64,000 nucleotides of DNA from Brucella sp. BE17 (GTDB lineage Bacteria; Pseudomonadota; Alphaproteobacteria; Rhizobiales; Rhizobiaceae): NCBI RefSeq assembly GCF_039545455.1, contig NZ_CP154467.1, positions 1,240,001-1,304,000 of the forward strand. The letters are read 5' to 3'. The position numbers were made by a program, and so were the translations under genes. The notes below the pieces were generated by a model. That model had not been told where the DNA came from. It searched no databases and saw only the letters and a program-made list of their open reading frames with translations. Each line of letters opens with the position of its first letter. Within the stretch, counting starts at the first letter, position 1. Shown piece by piece: positions 9,907 through 18,598 of this stretch.

Positions 9907-11277
9907 ATGTCACCGCGTGGATCAGAGTCCTCGGCCGAGCCAGAGACAACTTTTGAAGGCTGGCGGCGTGACAGGGGCGAAGCCTCCATGTCCGACGTGC
10001 ATCGTTCCATAACGGTTAGCCGGACGGGTTCGCGTTTCCGGCGTGCGATGGCATTTTTCGGTCCGGGCTATCTGGTTGCAGTTGGCTATATGGACCCCGG
10101 CAACTGGGCCACGTCACTGGCGGGCGGTTCTCGCTTCGGCTACACGCTGTTATCCGTTGTGCTGATCTCCAATGTCATGGCTGTTCTGTTGCAGGCGCTT
10201 TGCGCGCGTTTGGCAATCGCCACCGGCCGCGATCTGGCGCAGGCTTGCCGCGATGCCTACCACCCTGTGCTCGCCTGGCCACTGTGGATTCTGGCGGAAC
10301 TTGCCATTTGCGCAACAGACCTTGCCGAAGTCATCGGCACAGCCATCGGCCTCAATCTTCTTTTTGGCATTCCACTGGAACTGGGCGTCATCATCACTGC
10401 AGCCGACGTGCTCTTGGTGCTTTATCTGCAAAACAAGGGGTTCAGGCGCGTCGAAGCGCTGATCATCACGCTTCTCGGCGTCATTGCGCTTTGCTTCCTG
10501 ATCCAGATTTTGATGGCTGAGCCGCATTGGGGCGATGTCATTCGCGGATTCGCCCCGACCGTCGATATCATCCGCAACCCGGATATGCTTTATATCGCAC
10601 TTGGCATCATCGGCGCGACCGTGATGCCGCACAATCTTTATCTGCATTCAGGCATCGTACAGACCCGTGACTATGGGCATACGACACCCGAAAAGCGCGA
10701 GGCCATCCGCTATGCGACCCTTGATTCCACCATCGCGCTGACCTTTGCGCTTTTAGTCAACGCCTCGATCCTCATTCTGGCCGCAGCAAGTTTTCACACC
10801 ACAGGCAATGTTGGCGTTGAAGACCTCGACAAGGCGCATGCGCTGCTCAATCCGCTGCTCGGATCGGCCCTTGCGCCCACGCTTTTTGCCATAGCCCTTT
10901 TATGCTGCGGTCTGAATTCGACGATTACCGCCACCATGGCCGGACAGATCGTCATGGAAGGCTTTATCAATATAAGGCTCAAGCCTTGGCTGCGCCGCGC
11001 CATCACGCGCGTCATCGCAATCGTTCCTGCGGCAGTCGTCACCATTCTTTACGGCTCGCAAGGCACGACCGAACTGCTGATCCTCTCGCAGGTGGTTTTA
11101 AGCCTGCAACTGCCCTTCGCAGTCATTCCCCTCGTCATCTTCACGGCTGAAAAAAAGAAGATGGGATCGTTGGTCGCGCCACGCTGGATCACGGTTCTCG
11201 CCGCAATTACCGCCGTCATTATCGTCGTTTTGAATTTAAAACTCATCTACGACTTTTTCATCGGCGTGCCGATCTGA
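9907..11277 (+). CDS. mntH: NRAMP-family divalent metal (Mn2+/H+) transporter
   Basis: Proton-coupled manganese importer in the inner membrane. It has 456 residues with about eleven hydrophobic helices. The NRAMP metal-site motifs DPGNW (63-67) and MPHNLYLHS (240-248) are both intact. The ATG at 9907 has no clear Shine-Dalgarno; an internal ATG at 9988 (MSDVHRS) is an alternative that would remove a 27-residue polar leader. Transcribed divergently from rsmH, and preceded by a Mur-box-like palindrome, so probably induced by manganese shortage. Confidence 0.93.
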   Translation: MSPRGSESSAEPETTFEGWRRDRGEASMSDVHRSITVSRTGSRFRRAMAFFGPGYLVAVGYMDPGNWATSLAGGSRFGYTLLSVVLISNVMAVLLQALCARLAIATGRDLAQACRDAYHPVLAWPLWILAELAICATDLAEVIGTAIGLNLLFGIPLELGVIITAADVLLVLYLQNKGFRRVEALIITLLGVIALCFLIQILMAEPHWGDVIRGFAPTVDIIRNPDMLYIALGIIGATVMPHNLYLHSGIVQTRDYGHTTPEKREAIRYATLDSTIALTFALLVNASILILAAASFHTTGNVGVEDLDKAHALLNPLLGSALAPTLFAIALLCCGLNSTITATMAGQIVMEGFINIRLKPWLRRAITRVIAIVPAAVVTILYGSQGTTELLILSQVVLSLQLPFAVIPLVIFTAEKKKMGSLVAPRWITVLAAITAVIIVVLNLKLIYDFFIGVPI

Positions 11278-11301
11278 TCATGCAGAATCGAAAAATAAAA
11301 A

Positions 11302-11731
11302 TGTCAGCCGGTCTGTAAGCCGGGTTCTGTATGGCCGGACTTGCGTCCGACGCGGCAGCCATTCATCTGGGACGGATGTCGCCACCCGCCTCTTGCAACC
11401 CACCCGGACGGCTGATCCGGAAAATGATTGCCGGCTCTTGCGAACCAGCGCGCCGTCCCTATTCGGTTTTGCTCCCGGTGGGGTTTACCGTGCCGTCCGC
11501 ATTGCTGCGCACGCGGTGGGCTCTTACCCCACCCTTTCACCCTTACCCCGTCATCCCTGCCGCCCCTTCAAGGGCGGTACGGAAGACGGGGCGGTTTGCT
11601 TTCTGTGGCACTTTCCCTGGGGTCGCCCCCGCCGGGCGTTACCCGGCACCGTTTCTCCATGGAGCCCGGACTTTCCTCACCTGCCGCCTTTCGGCATATG
11701 ACAGGCGCGGCTGCCCGACCGACTGACAGGG
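11302..11731 (-). ncRNA. rnpB: RNase P RNA, class A
   Basis: Catalytic RNA of RNase P, which matures tRNA 5' ends. Read on the minus strand it has the paired ends P1 (5' CUGUCAGUCGGU with 3' ACCGGCUGACA), the conserved GAGGAAAGUCCGGGCUCC block (CR-I) and the 3' ACAGAACCCGGCUUACAGAC block (CR-V), with the P4 elements in their expected places. Length about 430 nt fits alphaproteobacterial examples. A TATACG -10-like element lies at 11733-11738. Ends are estimated from P1 pairing to within a few bases. Confidence 0.95.
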
Positions 11732-11763
11732 CGTATAGATTCGTTTTTTGTCCGAAAAGCAAC

Positions 11764-11799
11764 AAAAAAGCCGACAGCAAACCCGCTGTCGGCTTTTCG
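11764..11799 (-). terminator. Intrinsic terminator after the SLT transglycosylase gene
   Basis: Stem GCCGACAGC (11770-11778) with GCTGTCGGC (11785-11793), followed on the minus strand by a TTTTTTGTT tract. It separates the lytic transglycosylase gene from rnpB. Confidence 0.85.
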
Positions 11800-11845
11800 T
11801 TCACATCAAACGGCCTGAAACACAACGCGACCGCCGACAGAAGGT

Positions 11846-12484
11846 TTAAAACGAGCGCATATAGGCTTTAACCGAACTGCAATATTTTGCAGAAGTCGGG
11901 TTCATGCGCTTGGCACCATGACCGGCATTGTATTTGAGGATAGTGCCGCAGGTGCTGCCGCCGCCAAGCTGGTTTGCCTTGGCGAGATATTTCATACCGA
12001 ACTGGATGTTTGTCGAAGGATTATAAAGCCCCTTGGCCGAGCCGGTATAACCAAGACCACGTGCGGTCGAGAGCTTGATCTGCATCAGGCCGATTTCGCC
12101 TGCACGACCACGCACGTTGGGCTGAAAATTGCTTTCATGACGCACCACCGCATGGGCCAGCGATGACGGTACACCGTAGGCCGCCGCATATTTATTGATG
12201 ATGGCAGAGTAGCTGTTGCCCGATTTCGCCTGCTTTGAAGTCGGAGCCTTCTGTCCGGAAGATTTTTTCCCCTGGCGCGTTGGCGCTGCGCGCTTGGTAA
12301 TAACCGATGCTTTCTTGACCGATGTTTTTTGCTTTTCAGTTTCAGGTGCCTTATTTTGCTGGCGTGCCTTGAAAAGCGCTGCAAGATTGGTTGGCTCGGT
12401 GGCCGATGCACTCAGTGCAGGATTGAGACCAAACGAAACCATGGCGCCAACGAGGGCGCTCAACACAACAAATTTTACTTTCAT
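11846..12484 (-). CDS. Exported lytic transglycosylase (SLT domain)
   Basis: Predicted periplasmic enzyme cleaving the MurNAc-GlcNAc bond of peptidoglycan. It has 212 residues: a signal peptide (1-26), a low-complexity Lys/Gln/Thr-rich linker (about 40-90), then an SLT domain. The catalytic glutamate is E117 in VVRHESNFQP, followed by GEIGLMQIK near 129-137 and the closing NAGHGAKR stretch. The small size suggests a specialised remodelling enzyme rather than a full-size Slt70. It has its own terminator and stands next to an amidase gene. Confidence 0.9.
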   Translation of the reverse strand: MKVKFVVLSALVGAMVSFGLNPALSASATEPTNLAALFKARQQNKAPETEKQKTSVKKASVITKRAAPTRQGKKSSGQKAPTSKQAKSGNSYSAIINKYAAAYGVPSSLAHAVVRHESNFQPNVRGRAGEIGLMQIKLSTARGLGYTGSAKGLYNPSTNIQFGMKYLAKANQLGGGSTCGTILKYNAGHGAKRMNPTSAKYCSSVKAYMRSF

Positions 12485-12804
12485 AACCCTACCGTCTTGA
12501 ATTTTTTTATCAGGACGCGCCCGTCTTGGGGAAGGCCGCCCGTTCTTGTCTGTCCCTTGAGCCGTCTACGCTTGATGCCCGCTAGGTCCCAAGGATTGGC
12601 AGAGGATTTGAAGGCCAAATGCAGCCGAAGATTGATTATAAAAGTAAAATCACATTACAGGTTGAAACAAAACCCTTGCTCGTATCAAAGCGGCAAACCA
12701 GTCATGACTCATCACCAGCCCACCCGCCAGCAGGCTTAATTTTTTGAAAATTTTAGATAAATTCTAATAAAGCCCGTCCGCATACCCAACGATCATCAGG
12801 CCGC
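12485..12804. other. Intergenic stretch without a recognised gene
   Basis: About 320 bp between two minus-strand hydrolase genes. It must hold the promoter of the SLT gene. I see no supported ORF, RNA or strong palindrome. Confidence 0.6.
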
Positions 12805-13611
12805 TCAGGCGGTAACATTCTGCAATGAAAAAATAAGCCTGTAGAGGGTATCTATAGTAGAAAAATCAGCCACGCCATCTACATTTTGTGGACGAAAATG
12901 ACGCTGGAAGGCTTTCACGACTGTTTCCGTGCTCTCGTCGAACACGCCGCTGATCTCAATTCCATAGCCATAAAGTGCCAGCATCGATTGCAGCGCCTCG
13001 ACAGGTTGTCCCTGCTCCCCACGCGACAAAAAGCGCCCACCCTGAATGGGGGCTGCCTCGATATAATGCCCTAACCCCGCCTGATGCAGTTTTTGCCACG
13101 GGAAGTTATGGCCCGGATCCGTTTTGCGCGCTGGGGCTATGTCGGAATGCGCAAGCACATTTTCAGGCCGGATGTTGTGACGCGCACAAATATCGCGACA
13201 TAAGGCAATAACAGCGTCGATCTGGGCTTCCTTGAACGGCGGATAGTTTTCCAGATCACCCGGATTGACGATTTCAATCCCAACGGAAGCGGAATTGATA
13301 TCTGTTTCGCCTTTCCAGACGCTTTGCCCAGCATGCCATGCGCGCGCCTTCTCGGAAACCATCTGCACAATCTGCCCATCTTCGTGAACGAGGTAATGCG
13401 CGGACACTTCGCGTTGCGGGCACTTCAAGATATCGATCGCCTCTTGCACGGTCGCAAGGCCTGTATAATGCAGAATCAAATAGACGGGTGTCTTGCCATC
13501 GCGGCGCGGCCCGAAATTCGGTGAGGGATCAAGCGCGGCTGCGGGGAAATCAGCTGTACCCAGAAGCAGACCGGCTGAAACCGAAACAGTATTTCCATTC
13601 GTCTCAGTCAT
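12805..13611 (-). CDS. N-acetylmuramoyl-L-alanine amidase with peptidoglycan-binding domain (AmiD/AmpD type)
   Basis: Zinc amidase that cuts the MurNAc-L-Ala bond. It has 268 residues. The Ami_2 domain carries the zinc ligands H48 (LILHYTG), H155 and D165 (LAHSDIAPARKTDPG) and the supporting glutamate in VGIEIVNPG. A C-terminal PG_binding_1-like domain occupies about 190-265. No signal peptide is visible, so it may act on recycled muropeptides in the cytoplasm or be exported by another route. Its ATG overlaps the stop of the upstream DnaJ/TerB gene by 4 bp, implying co-translation. Confidence 0.88.
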   Translation of the reverse strand: MTETNGNTVSVSAGLLLGTADFPAAALDPSPNFGPRRDGKTPVYLILHYTGLATVQEAIDILKCPQREVSAHYLVHEDGQIVQMVSEKARAWHAGQSVWKGETDINSASVGIEIVNPGDLENYPPFKEAQIDAVIALCRDICARHNIRPENVLAHSDIAPARKTDPGHNFPWQKLHQAGLGHYIEAAPIQGGRFLSRGEQGQPVEALQSMLALYGYGIEISGVFDESTETVVKAFQRHFRPQNVDGVADFSTIDTLYRLIFSLQNVTA

Positions 13612-14321
13612 GCCGCAGCCTCCAGCCGTTTCGATATGCTTGCCCAGGCCGCGTTTATGGCGGCAAGACGCGCATTGGCAATAGCGATAAATTCCAATGG
13701 CAGGCCTTCGGCAACAAGCCTGTCGGGATGATGCTTCTTGACGAGAGAGCGATAGCGCCTGCGCGCCTCATCGAAGTTCACACCGCGCTCGAGACCGAGG
13801 ATGGCATAAGGATCATTGTCTCCGCCTTCGACATGGCGCACGGCAATGCGCTCAAAAGCTTGCTCGTCAAAGCCGAAAATCCCCGCCACCGCGTTGAGAA
13901 AGGCCATTTCCTTCTCATGGACATATCCATCCGCCTTGGCGATATGGAACAGCCCGTCGAGAATATCTTCGAGAAGATGGCAGTCGGGCTGATCTGCCTG
14001 GCACAATCCTGCAAGCTGACGAGCATAGGTTTCAAACCCGGCCACGTCCTTTTTGGCAAGATCGTAAAGGCGGGCGACATGCGCCGACTCTTCTTTCGGA
14101 ACGGCGAAAATATCCTGAAAGGCACGAATTTCGGCCTGCGTCACGACGCCATCGGCCTTGGCCATTTTGGCTGAAAGCGCAATCATGGCAATGGAAAAGG
14201 CAACGCGCCTGCGGGTGTCTGCGTCACCTTCAAAAACGGTGCGCACGGCCTCAATAACGCCTGAAATGGCGTTCGCCGCCACAGACGCTACAAACTCACC
14301 AATGCGGACCCAAATTGACAT
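13608..14321 (-). CDS. DjlA-like protein: TerB domain plus C-terminal J domain
   Basis: Probable membrane-associated DnaK co-chaperone. It has 237 residues. An N-terminal amphipathic/hydrophobic segment (WVRIGEFVASVAANAISGVIEA in part) precedes a TerB-type helical domain (about 40-150, with KADGVVTQAEI and KADGYVHEKEM acid-rich repeats), and a J domain ends the protein (DPYAILGLERGVNFDEARRRY, with HPD near residue 198). This is the DjlA architecture. Overlaps the amidase gene by 4 bp, which ties the co-chaperone to cell-wall turnover; the functional link is inference. Confidence 0.85.
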   Translation of the reverse strand: MSIWVRIGEFVASVAANAISGVIEAVRTVFEGDADTRRRVAFSIAMIALSAKMAKADGVVTQAEIRAFQDIFAVPKEESAHVARLYDLAKKDVAGFETYARQLAGLCQADQPDCHLLEDILDGLFHIAKADGYVHEKEMAFLNAVAGIFGFDEQAFERIAVRHVEGGDNDPYAILGLERGVNFDEARRRYRSLVKKHHPDRLVAEGLPLEFIAIANARLAAINAAWASISKRLEAAA

Positions 14322-14528
14322 GAGGCTTTTCTATCGAATTCCAAAGGCACTGAAAACCGCTTACAGGCGCTTATACGGTAAAAAACATTTGTTTGATTAA
14401 GTGCGCTGCAGGATACCGATCCAATTAAAGAAAATTCTCTTATTAAGCATTTGTTTTAGAATACTATTTTTAAAAGCCCGTTTTAAACTTTTCGGGCATG
14501 CGCTCCATTCAGAAGCGGCTTTAAATAT

Positions 14529-14882
14529 CTATTGCTGTCGGCTTTCGAAAGAGCGTTGCGCGGCAATGGCCGCAGCTTCTCCCGCAGCCTCAATTTGCTG
14601 CGCGTCCTGCCCCACCGAACGGGCGGCAGACTGCGCATTCTGACGCGCGCGCTCGATTGCAGCGGCCTTTTCCTCTGGCGTTAAAACACCGGAATTATCG
14701 CGCAGATTGCGCACGAGGTCAGGACCTTTTTCCACTGCTCCATCCGGCACCGACGCACCCGGTTGCAAGGCCCCGTTCTCCTGAGGGGGCTGGGCTGTGG
14801 ATGTCTCGTCGTCATTCTTGCCGCAAGCAGCAAGTATAACAAGCACAATGGCAGATACGGAAAACAGAAAATTACGGTTCAT
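14529..14882 (-). CDS. Small predicted lipoprotein
   Basis: 117 residues from the ATG at 14882; the open frame extends further upstream but only this start gives a signal sequence. A type II signal peptide has lipobox LAAC (Cys20). The rest is polar, with an Ala/Gln/Glu-rich helical C-terminal half (EEKAAAIERARQNAQSAARS). I do not recognise a domain. The Shine-Dalgarno is weak. Neighbours are another small lipoprotein and envelope hydrolases, which suits an envelope role, but no function can be assigned. Confidence 0.75.
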   Translation of the reverse strand: MNRNFLFSVSAIVLVILAACGKNDDETSTAQPPQENGALQPGASVPDGAVEKGPDLVRNLRDNSGVLTPEEKAAAIERARQNAQSAARSVGQDAQQIEAAGEAAAIAAQRSFESRQQ

Positions 14883-15060
14883 GACCAAAGCAATAGCCCA
14901 AGAAACGCCATGTTTAAACTCGGAAAACGCCAGATGTCCGTCTTTCCTTTGAAATTTTACCGTACCCTTCACTTCAACCACTCCTTCGAGGGCAAATGGC
15001 GACCCGGAAAACCGAGCCGCCATCAATGTTTCTTCTAACAGACGTCTGCACACAATCGCG

Positions 15061-15273
15061 TTAGTTGGAAGGCGCGGCCCCAGGATTAGCCGGTGCAGAA
15101 TCCGGATTAGCCGGTGCAGGAGCTGGCTCTGGTGCCGGTGCCGGGGTAGATGGCGTCGTTTCACTTGGCGCGGATGGCGCTGGTGCATTGCCAGCGTTGT
15201 TGCTGTTGTCGTTGCAGGCAGCAAGCCCCATCAGCGATGCGGCAGCAAGCGATGTGATCAAAATCTTCTTCAT
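15061..15273 (-). CDS. Small Pro/Ala-rich lipoprotein
   Basis: 70 residues. Signal peptide with lipobox LAAC (Cys20), then an Asn-rich patch and a Pro-Ala repeat tail (PAPAPEPAPAPANPDSAPAN). A good Shine-Dalgarno (AGGAGAGCC) precedes the ATG. The tail has the extended, wall-spanning character of linker lipoproteins, but nothing beyond the anchor is defined. No family recognised. Confidence 0.8.
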   Translation of the reverse strand: MKKILITSLAAASLMGLAACNDNSNNAGNAPAPSAPSETTPSTPAPAPEPAPAPANPDSAPANPGAAPSN

Positions 15274-15532
15274 ATTGGCTCTCCTTCCTAGTACGGGCCA
15301 GTTCGGGGGGAATGCCCGTTGAGCATACGCAATATTGTGCGAACACCCCTCTGCTCTTCATGAAAACCCGGCTTCAACCGGTTTCCCATGTCTATGGTTG
15401 AGACAGGCAAAAACATCCTGCCTATCCCCACCATCTCAGGTGAAAACGGCACGACGGTGAAAATGTTTCCTCAAATAGTCTTAACGGCCGTAATAAAGCG
15501 CCAGTATTGCAGTAACTTAACCGGGCATACCG

Positions 15533-15572
15533 CTGTCAGAAAGCCGTAATTAATTCGTCACGCCCCTGTCAT
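15533..15572 (+). promoter_or_regulatory. Tandem Pho boxes before btaA
   Basis: Four 7-bp half-sites with exact 11-bp period: CTGTCAG (15533), CCGTAAT (15544), TCGTCAC (15555) and CTGTCAT (15566). The first pair matches the PhoB box CTGTCATAAATCTGTCAT at 14 of 18 positions. They end about 80 bp before the btaA ATG, with a CACAAT -10-like hexamer just after. Confidence 0.7.
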
Positions 15573-15653
15573 GGCACAATGTTTAACTTGCGCAAATCAT
15601 GGTCCGGCCTGATCCAATCAAGATGGCGATCAAGTTCTGTAGAGGGGGAAATT

Positions 15654-16889
15654 ATGACAGACCATGCCTCAGACGGTGCAATTCTCAAACGCGCTGTCAC
15701 ACAAAATCATGCAATGTCGCGGGCAGGAATCTCCGAAAGACTGTTCGCCTGGCTTTTCAAAGGGCTCGTCTATCCGCAGATTTGGGAAGACCCCGAGGTT
15801 GATATGGCCGCCCTCGCCATCCAACCGGGCCATCGCATCGTCACGATAGCATCGGGTGGTTGCAACGCGCTGTCCTATCTGACCGCCGACCCGGCCCGCG
15901 TCGAGGCTGTCGATCTCAATCAGGCCCACGTCGCCTTCAACAGGCTGAAACTGGCCGCCCTCACGCAACTGCCGGATTATTCCGCTTTTTATCGGTTCTA
16001 TGGCAAGGCCGACGACAAGGCCAACCTGACTGCCTATAAACGCTTCATCCGTCCGCATCTCGATGCACAAAGCCGTGCCTACTGGGAGAAGCGCAAATGG
16101 AACGGGCGTCAGCGCATTTCTATTTTCTGGCGCGATCTTTACCGGCACGGATTGCTCGGTGTTTTTATCGGCATTGGGCATCGCGTGGCGCGCCTTTACG
16201 GCATAGACCCGCGCGATCTGCTGAAATCGCGCAGCATGGAAGAGCAGCGTACCTTCTTTGATACAGCACTTGCACCTCTGTTCGAAAAACGCATGGTGCG
16301 CTGGGCTACTGCACGAAAATCCTCGCTGTTCGGCCTTGGCATTCCGCCACAGCAATACGATGCGCTGGCAACCGCCGGTAATGGCAGCATGGCGGATGTC
16401 CTGCGCGCGCGTCTTGAAAAACTCGCCTGCGGTTTTCCGCTCACTGAAAACTATTTCGCATGGCAGGCCTTCGGACGCGGCTATAGCGGTGACGAAGAGA
16501 CCGGACCGCTGCCGCCCTATCTTTCACGCGCCAATTTTGAAACGGTGCGTGCGCGTGCCGAGCGCATGACGGTCGAGAATGCCAATTATACGGATTTTCT
16601 AGCGGCAAAGCCCGCAGCTTCAGTGGATCGTTACATTCTGCTCGACGCACAGGACTGGATGAACGATCATCAGCTCAACGCTGTCTGGAGCGAGATCACC
16701 CGGACCGCAGCACCCGGCGCACGTGTCATTTTCCGCACGGCTGCCGAACCGAGCCTGCTTCCCGGTCGCCTCGCACCGGAAGTTCTCGACCGATGGGAAT
16801 ACCGGCAAGAGGAATCGCGCGCGCTGCATGAGCGCGACCGCTCTTCGATCTATGGCGGTTTTCATCTTTATACTCTCAAGGAGGCGTGA
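15654..16889 (+). CDS. btaA: BtaA: SAM:diacylglycerol 3-amino-3-carboxypropyltransferase
   Basis: First step of betaine-lipid (DGTS) synthesis: moves the aminocarboxypropyl group of SAM to diacylglycerol, giving diacylglycerylhomoserine. 411 residues of the DUF3419 family. Recognisable stretches are LVYPQIWEDPEVDM near the N-terminus, the SAM-site region IVTIASGGCNALSY, EAVDLNQAHVAF, and YILLDAQDWM in the C-terminal part. The start at 15654 has a strong AGGGGGA Shine-Dalgarno; an upstream ATG at 15579 lies in the promoter region. btaB follows 4 bp after the stop. Four Pho half-sites upstream imply induction by phosphate starvation. Confidence 0.9.
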   Translation: MTDHASDGAILKRAVTQNHAMSRAGISERLFAWLFKGLVYPQIWEDPEVDMAALAIQPGHRIVTIASGGCNALSYLTADPARVEAVDLNQAHVAFNRLKLAALTQLPDYSAFYRFYGKADDKANLTAYKRFIRPHLDAQSRAYWEKRKWNGRQRISIFWRDLYRHGLLGVFIGIGHRVARLYGIDPRDLLKSRSMEEQRTFFDTALAPLFEKRMVRWATARKSSLFGLGIPPQQYDALATAGNGSMADVLRARLEKLACGFPLTENYFAWQAFGRGYSGDEETGPLPPYLSRANFETVRARAERMTVENANYTDFLAAKPAASVDRYILLDAQDWMNDHQLNAVWSEITRTAAPGARVIFRTAAEPSLLPGRLAPEVLDRWEYRQEESRALHERDRSSIYGGFHLYTLKEA

Positions 16890-16893
16890 AAGC

Positions 16894-17595
16894 TTGCCCG
16901 GCCCTCGCATGCAAAACGGCGATCATGCCAGCCTGATGGACCGGATTTATCGATACCAGCGTCATTTCTATGATGCTACGCGCAAATATTATCTTCTGGG
17001 GCGAGACCAGATGATTGGCGAACTCAATGTCCCCGAAGATGGAAGTGTGCTTGAGATCGGCTGCGGCACAGGCCGCAACCTCATCAAAGTCGGGAAAATC
17101 TACCCGAACGCAAAACTCTACGGTATCGATATTTCAGCGGAAATGCTTGATACAGCCCAGAATGCCGCGAAGCGTGCCGGGATTATCGGGCGCACCAAGC
17201 TGGAACGCGCCGATGCAGCACAATTTGATCCCGGAACGCTGTTCGGAAAAAGTGGCTTTGACCGTATTTTCATCTCCTACGCCGCCTCAATGATCCCGCA
17301 ATGGCAAACCGTCATCCGCGAAAGCATGCGCCATCTTTCACCGTGCGGCCAACTGCATATCGTCGATTTCGGCAATCAAAGCCATTTGCCGCGCTGGTTC
17401 AGGCATAGCCTGCTCACATGGCTCGACTGGTTTCATGTCACCCCACGCGCCAATCTTTTTGATGCGTGTGAAGCAATTGCAGCCGAAGAGGGATTGGGGG
17501 TCGAACAGCGCATTCTCTATCGCGGTTTTGCTTGGATTGCTGTTATTGGTGCGCCCTCAACATCAGGATCAATGAATTTCTCCCAAGACTGGTGA
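16894..17595 (+). CDS. btaB: BtaB: SAM:diacylglycerylhomoserine N-methyltransferase
   Basis: Second step of betaine-lipid synthesis: three N-methylations giving DGTS, a phosphorus-free membrane lipid. 233 residues with a class I methyltransferase fold: SAM motif VLEIGCGTGRN (52-62), acidic loop GIDISAEMLD, and HLSPCGQLHIVDFG later. I choose the TTG at 16894 because AAGGAGG sits 9 bp before it, while the ATG at 16909 is 24 bp away. The frame is open further upstream only inside btaA. Co-transcribed with btaA. Confidence 0.88.
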   Translation: MPGPRMQNGDHASLMDRIYRYQRHFYDATRKYYLLGRDQMIGELNVPEDGSVLEIGCGTGRNLIKVGKIYPNAKLYGIDISAEMLDTAQNAAKRAGIIGRTKLERADAAQFDPGTLFGKSGFDRIFISYAASMIPQWQTVIRESMRHLSPCGQLHIVDFGNQSHLPRWFRHSLLTWLDWFHVTPRANLFDACEAIAAEEGLGVEQRILYRGFAWIAVIGAPSTSGSMNFSQDW

Positions 17596-17653
17596 CGGCA
17601 AGGCTCGGATCGCGTAACCGTTAAAGACCTGATTCGCGAAACCGGAACCGAAT

Positions 17654-18484
17654 ATGAACCTTCTGGCCAGAAGCTTTGCCCTGACCCTTGGTCTTTTTCT
17701 CCTATCCGCCTGTACCACGGTGGATTACGATTTCGCCGATGTGAAAAAAGGCGGCACAATCGCTCGGATCGCGCCACCCTCCGGGGCAGTCAAGGCACCG
17801 CGTTTCGGTGATCGGGCTCCGCATGATTGGGCTGGCAAGACACCGTGGCACTATCCAATCCACGGGACGGATGTTTCCAAATATCAGACCAGTATTGATT
17901 GGGCGGCGGTACGCGCCAGCGGCATTTCCTTCGTCTTCATCAAGGCGACCGAAGGCGGCGACCGTTTCGACGAGCGCTTCACTGAACATTGGAACGGCGC
18001 GCGTCAGGCCGGCATTCCGCGCAGCGGTTATCATTTCTATTATTTCTGCCGTCCAGCAATCGAGCAGGCGCGCTGGTATATCCGCAACGTTCCTCGCGAT
18101 CCGGGCGCGCTGCCACCGGTTCTCGACATGGAATGGAACGCCCATTCGCCCACTTGCAAGCTGCGACCGGATGGGGCAATCGTGCGTAAGGAAATGCGTG
18201 TTTTCCTTAATGCGCTCGAAAAGCACTATGGCAAGCGCCCAATCATTTACACCACCGTCGACTTTTTCGACGACAATGATCTGCGACAATTGTCAGAATA
18301 TCCGTTCTGGCTGCGCTCGGTTGCAGGCCATCCGGACGAAAAATACGGACCGCACCCCTGGACTTTCTGGCAATATACCGGCACGGGCAAAATCCCTGGT
18401 ATCAAGGGTGACGCCGATATCAACGTGTTTGCGGGCAGCAACTCCACATGGAAAAAGTGGCTGGAAAGCAACAAAGCGCGTTAA
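17654..18484 (+). CDS. GH25-family lysozyme-like lipoprotein
   Basis: Predicted outer-envelope muramidase. 276 residues with a type II signal peptide (lipobox LSAC, Cys20). The glycoside hydrolase 25 domain (about 68-270) has catalytic-type residues in GTDVSKYQ (D73) and VLDMEWN (D158, E160), plus FVFIKATEG and the C-terminal TFWQYTGTGKIPG strand typical of the family. It follows btaB on the same strand by 58 bp, with no clear terminator between, but the functions are unrelated. In Gram-negatives such enzymes may remodel the wall at sites of secretion or division. Confidence 0.88.
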   Translation: MNLLARSFALTLGLFLLSACTTVDYDFADVKKGGTIARIAPPSGAVKAPRFGDRAPHDWAGKTPWHYPIHGTDVSKYQTSIDWAAVRASGISFVFIKATEGGDRFDERFTEHWNGARQAGIPRSGYHFYYFCRPAIEQARWYIRNVPRDPGALPPVLDMEWNAHSPTCKLRPDGAIVRKEMRVFLNALEKHYGKRPIIYTTVDFFDDNDLRQLSEYPFWLRSVAGHPDEKYGPHPWTFWQYTGTGKIPGIKGDADINVFAGSNSTWKKWLESNKAR

Positions 18485-18598
18485 CCCGGCAAAGTTTATC
18501 CGATCGCACCAAGTTTCGCTTCATTTCCGTGGCGGGCTCAGGCAATAGCTTAGCAACGCTAGGAGATATGCTCCTGTGAAAACCAGTGTGAGTCTGCG

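Noticed and set aside
11301..11731. Short ORFs on both strands across 11304-11825
   Set aside because: They lie within the RNase P RNA gene, whose conserved blocks and end pairing explain the sequence.
15579..15653. Upstream ATG extending btaA by 25 codons
   Set aside because: It lies immediately after the Pho boxes and -10 element with no SD, while ATG 15654 has AGGGGGA.
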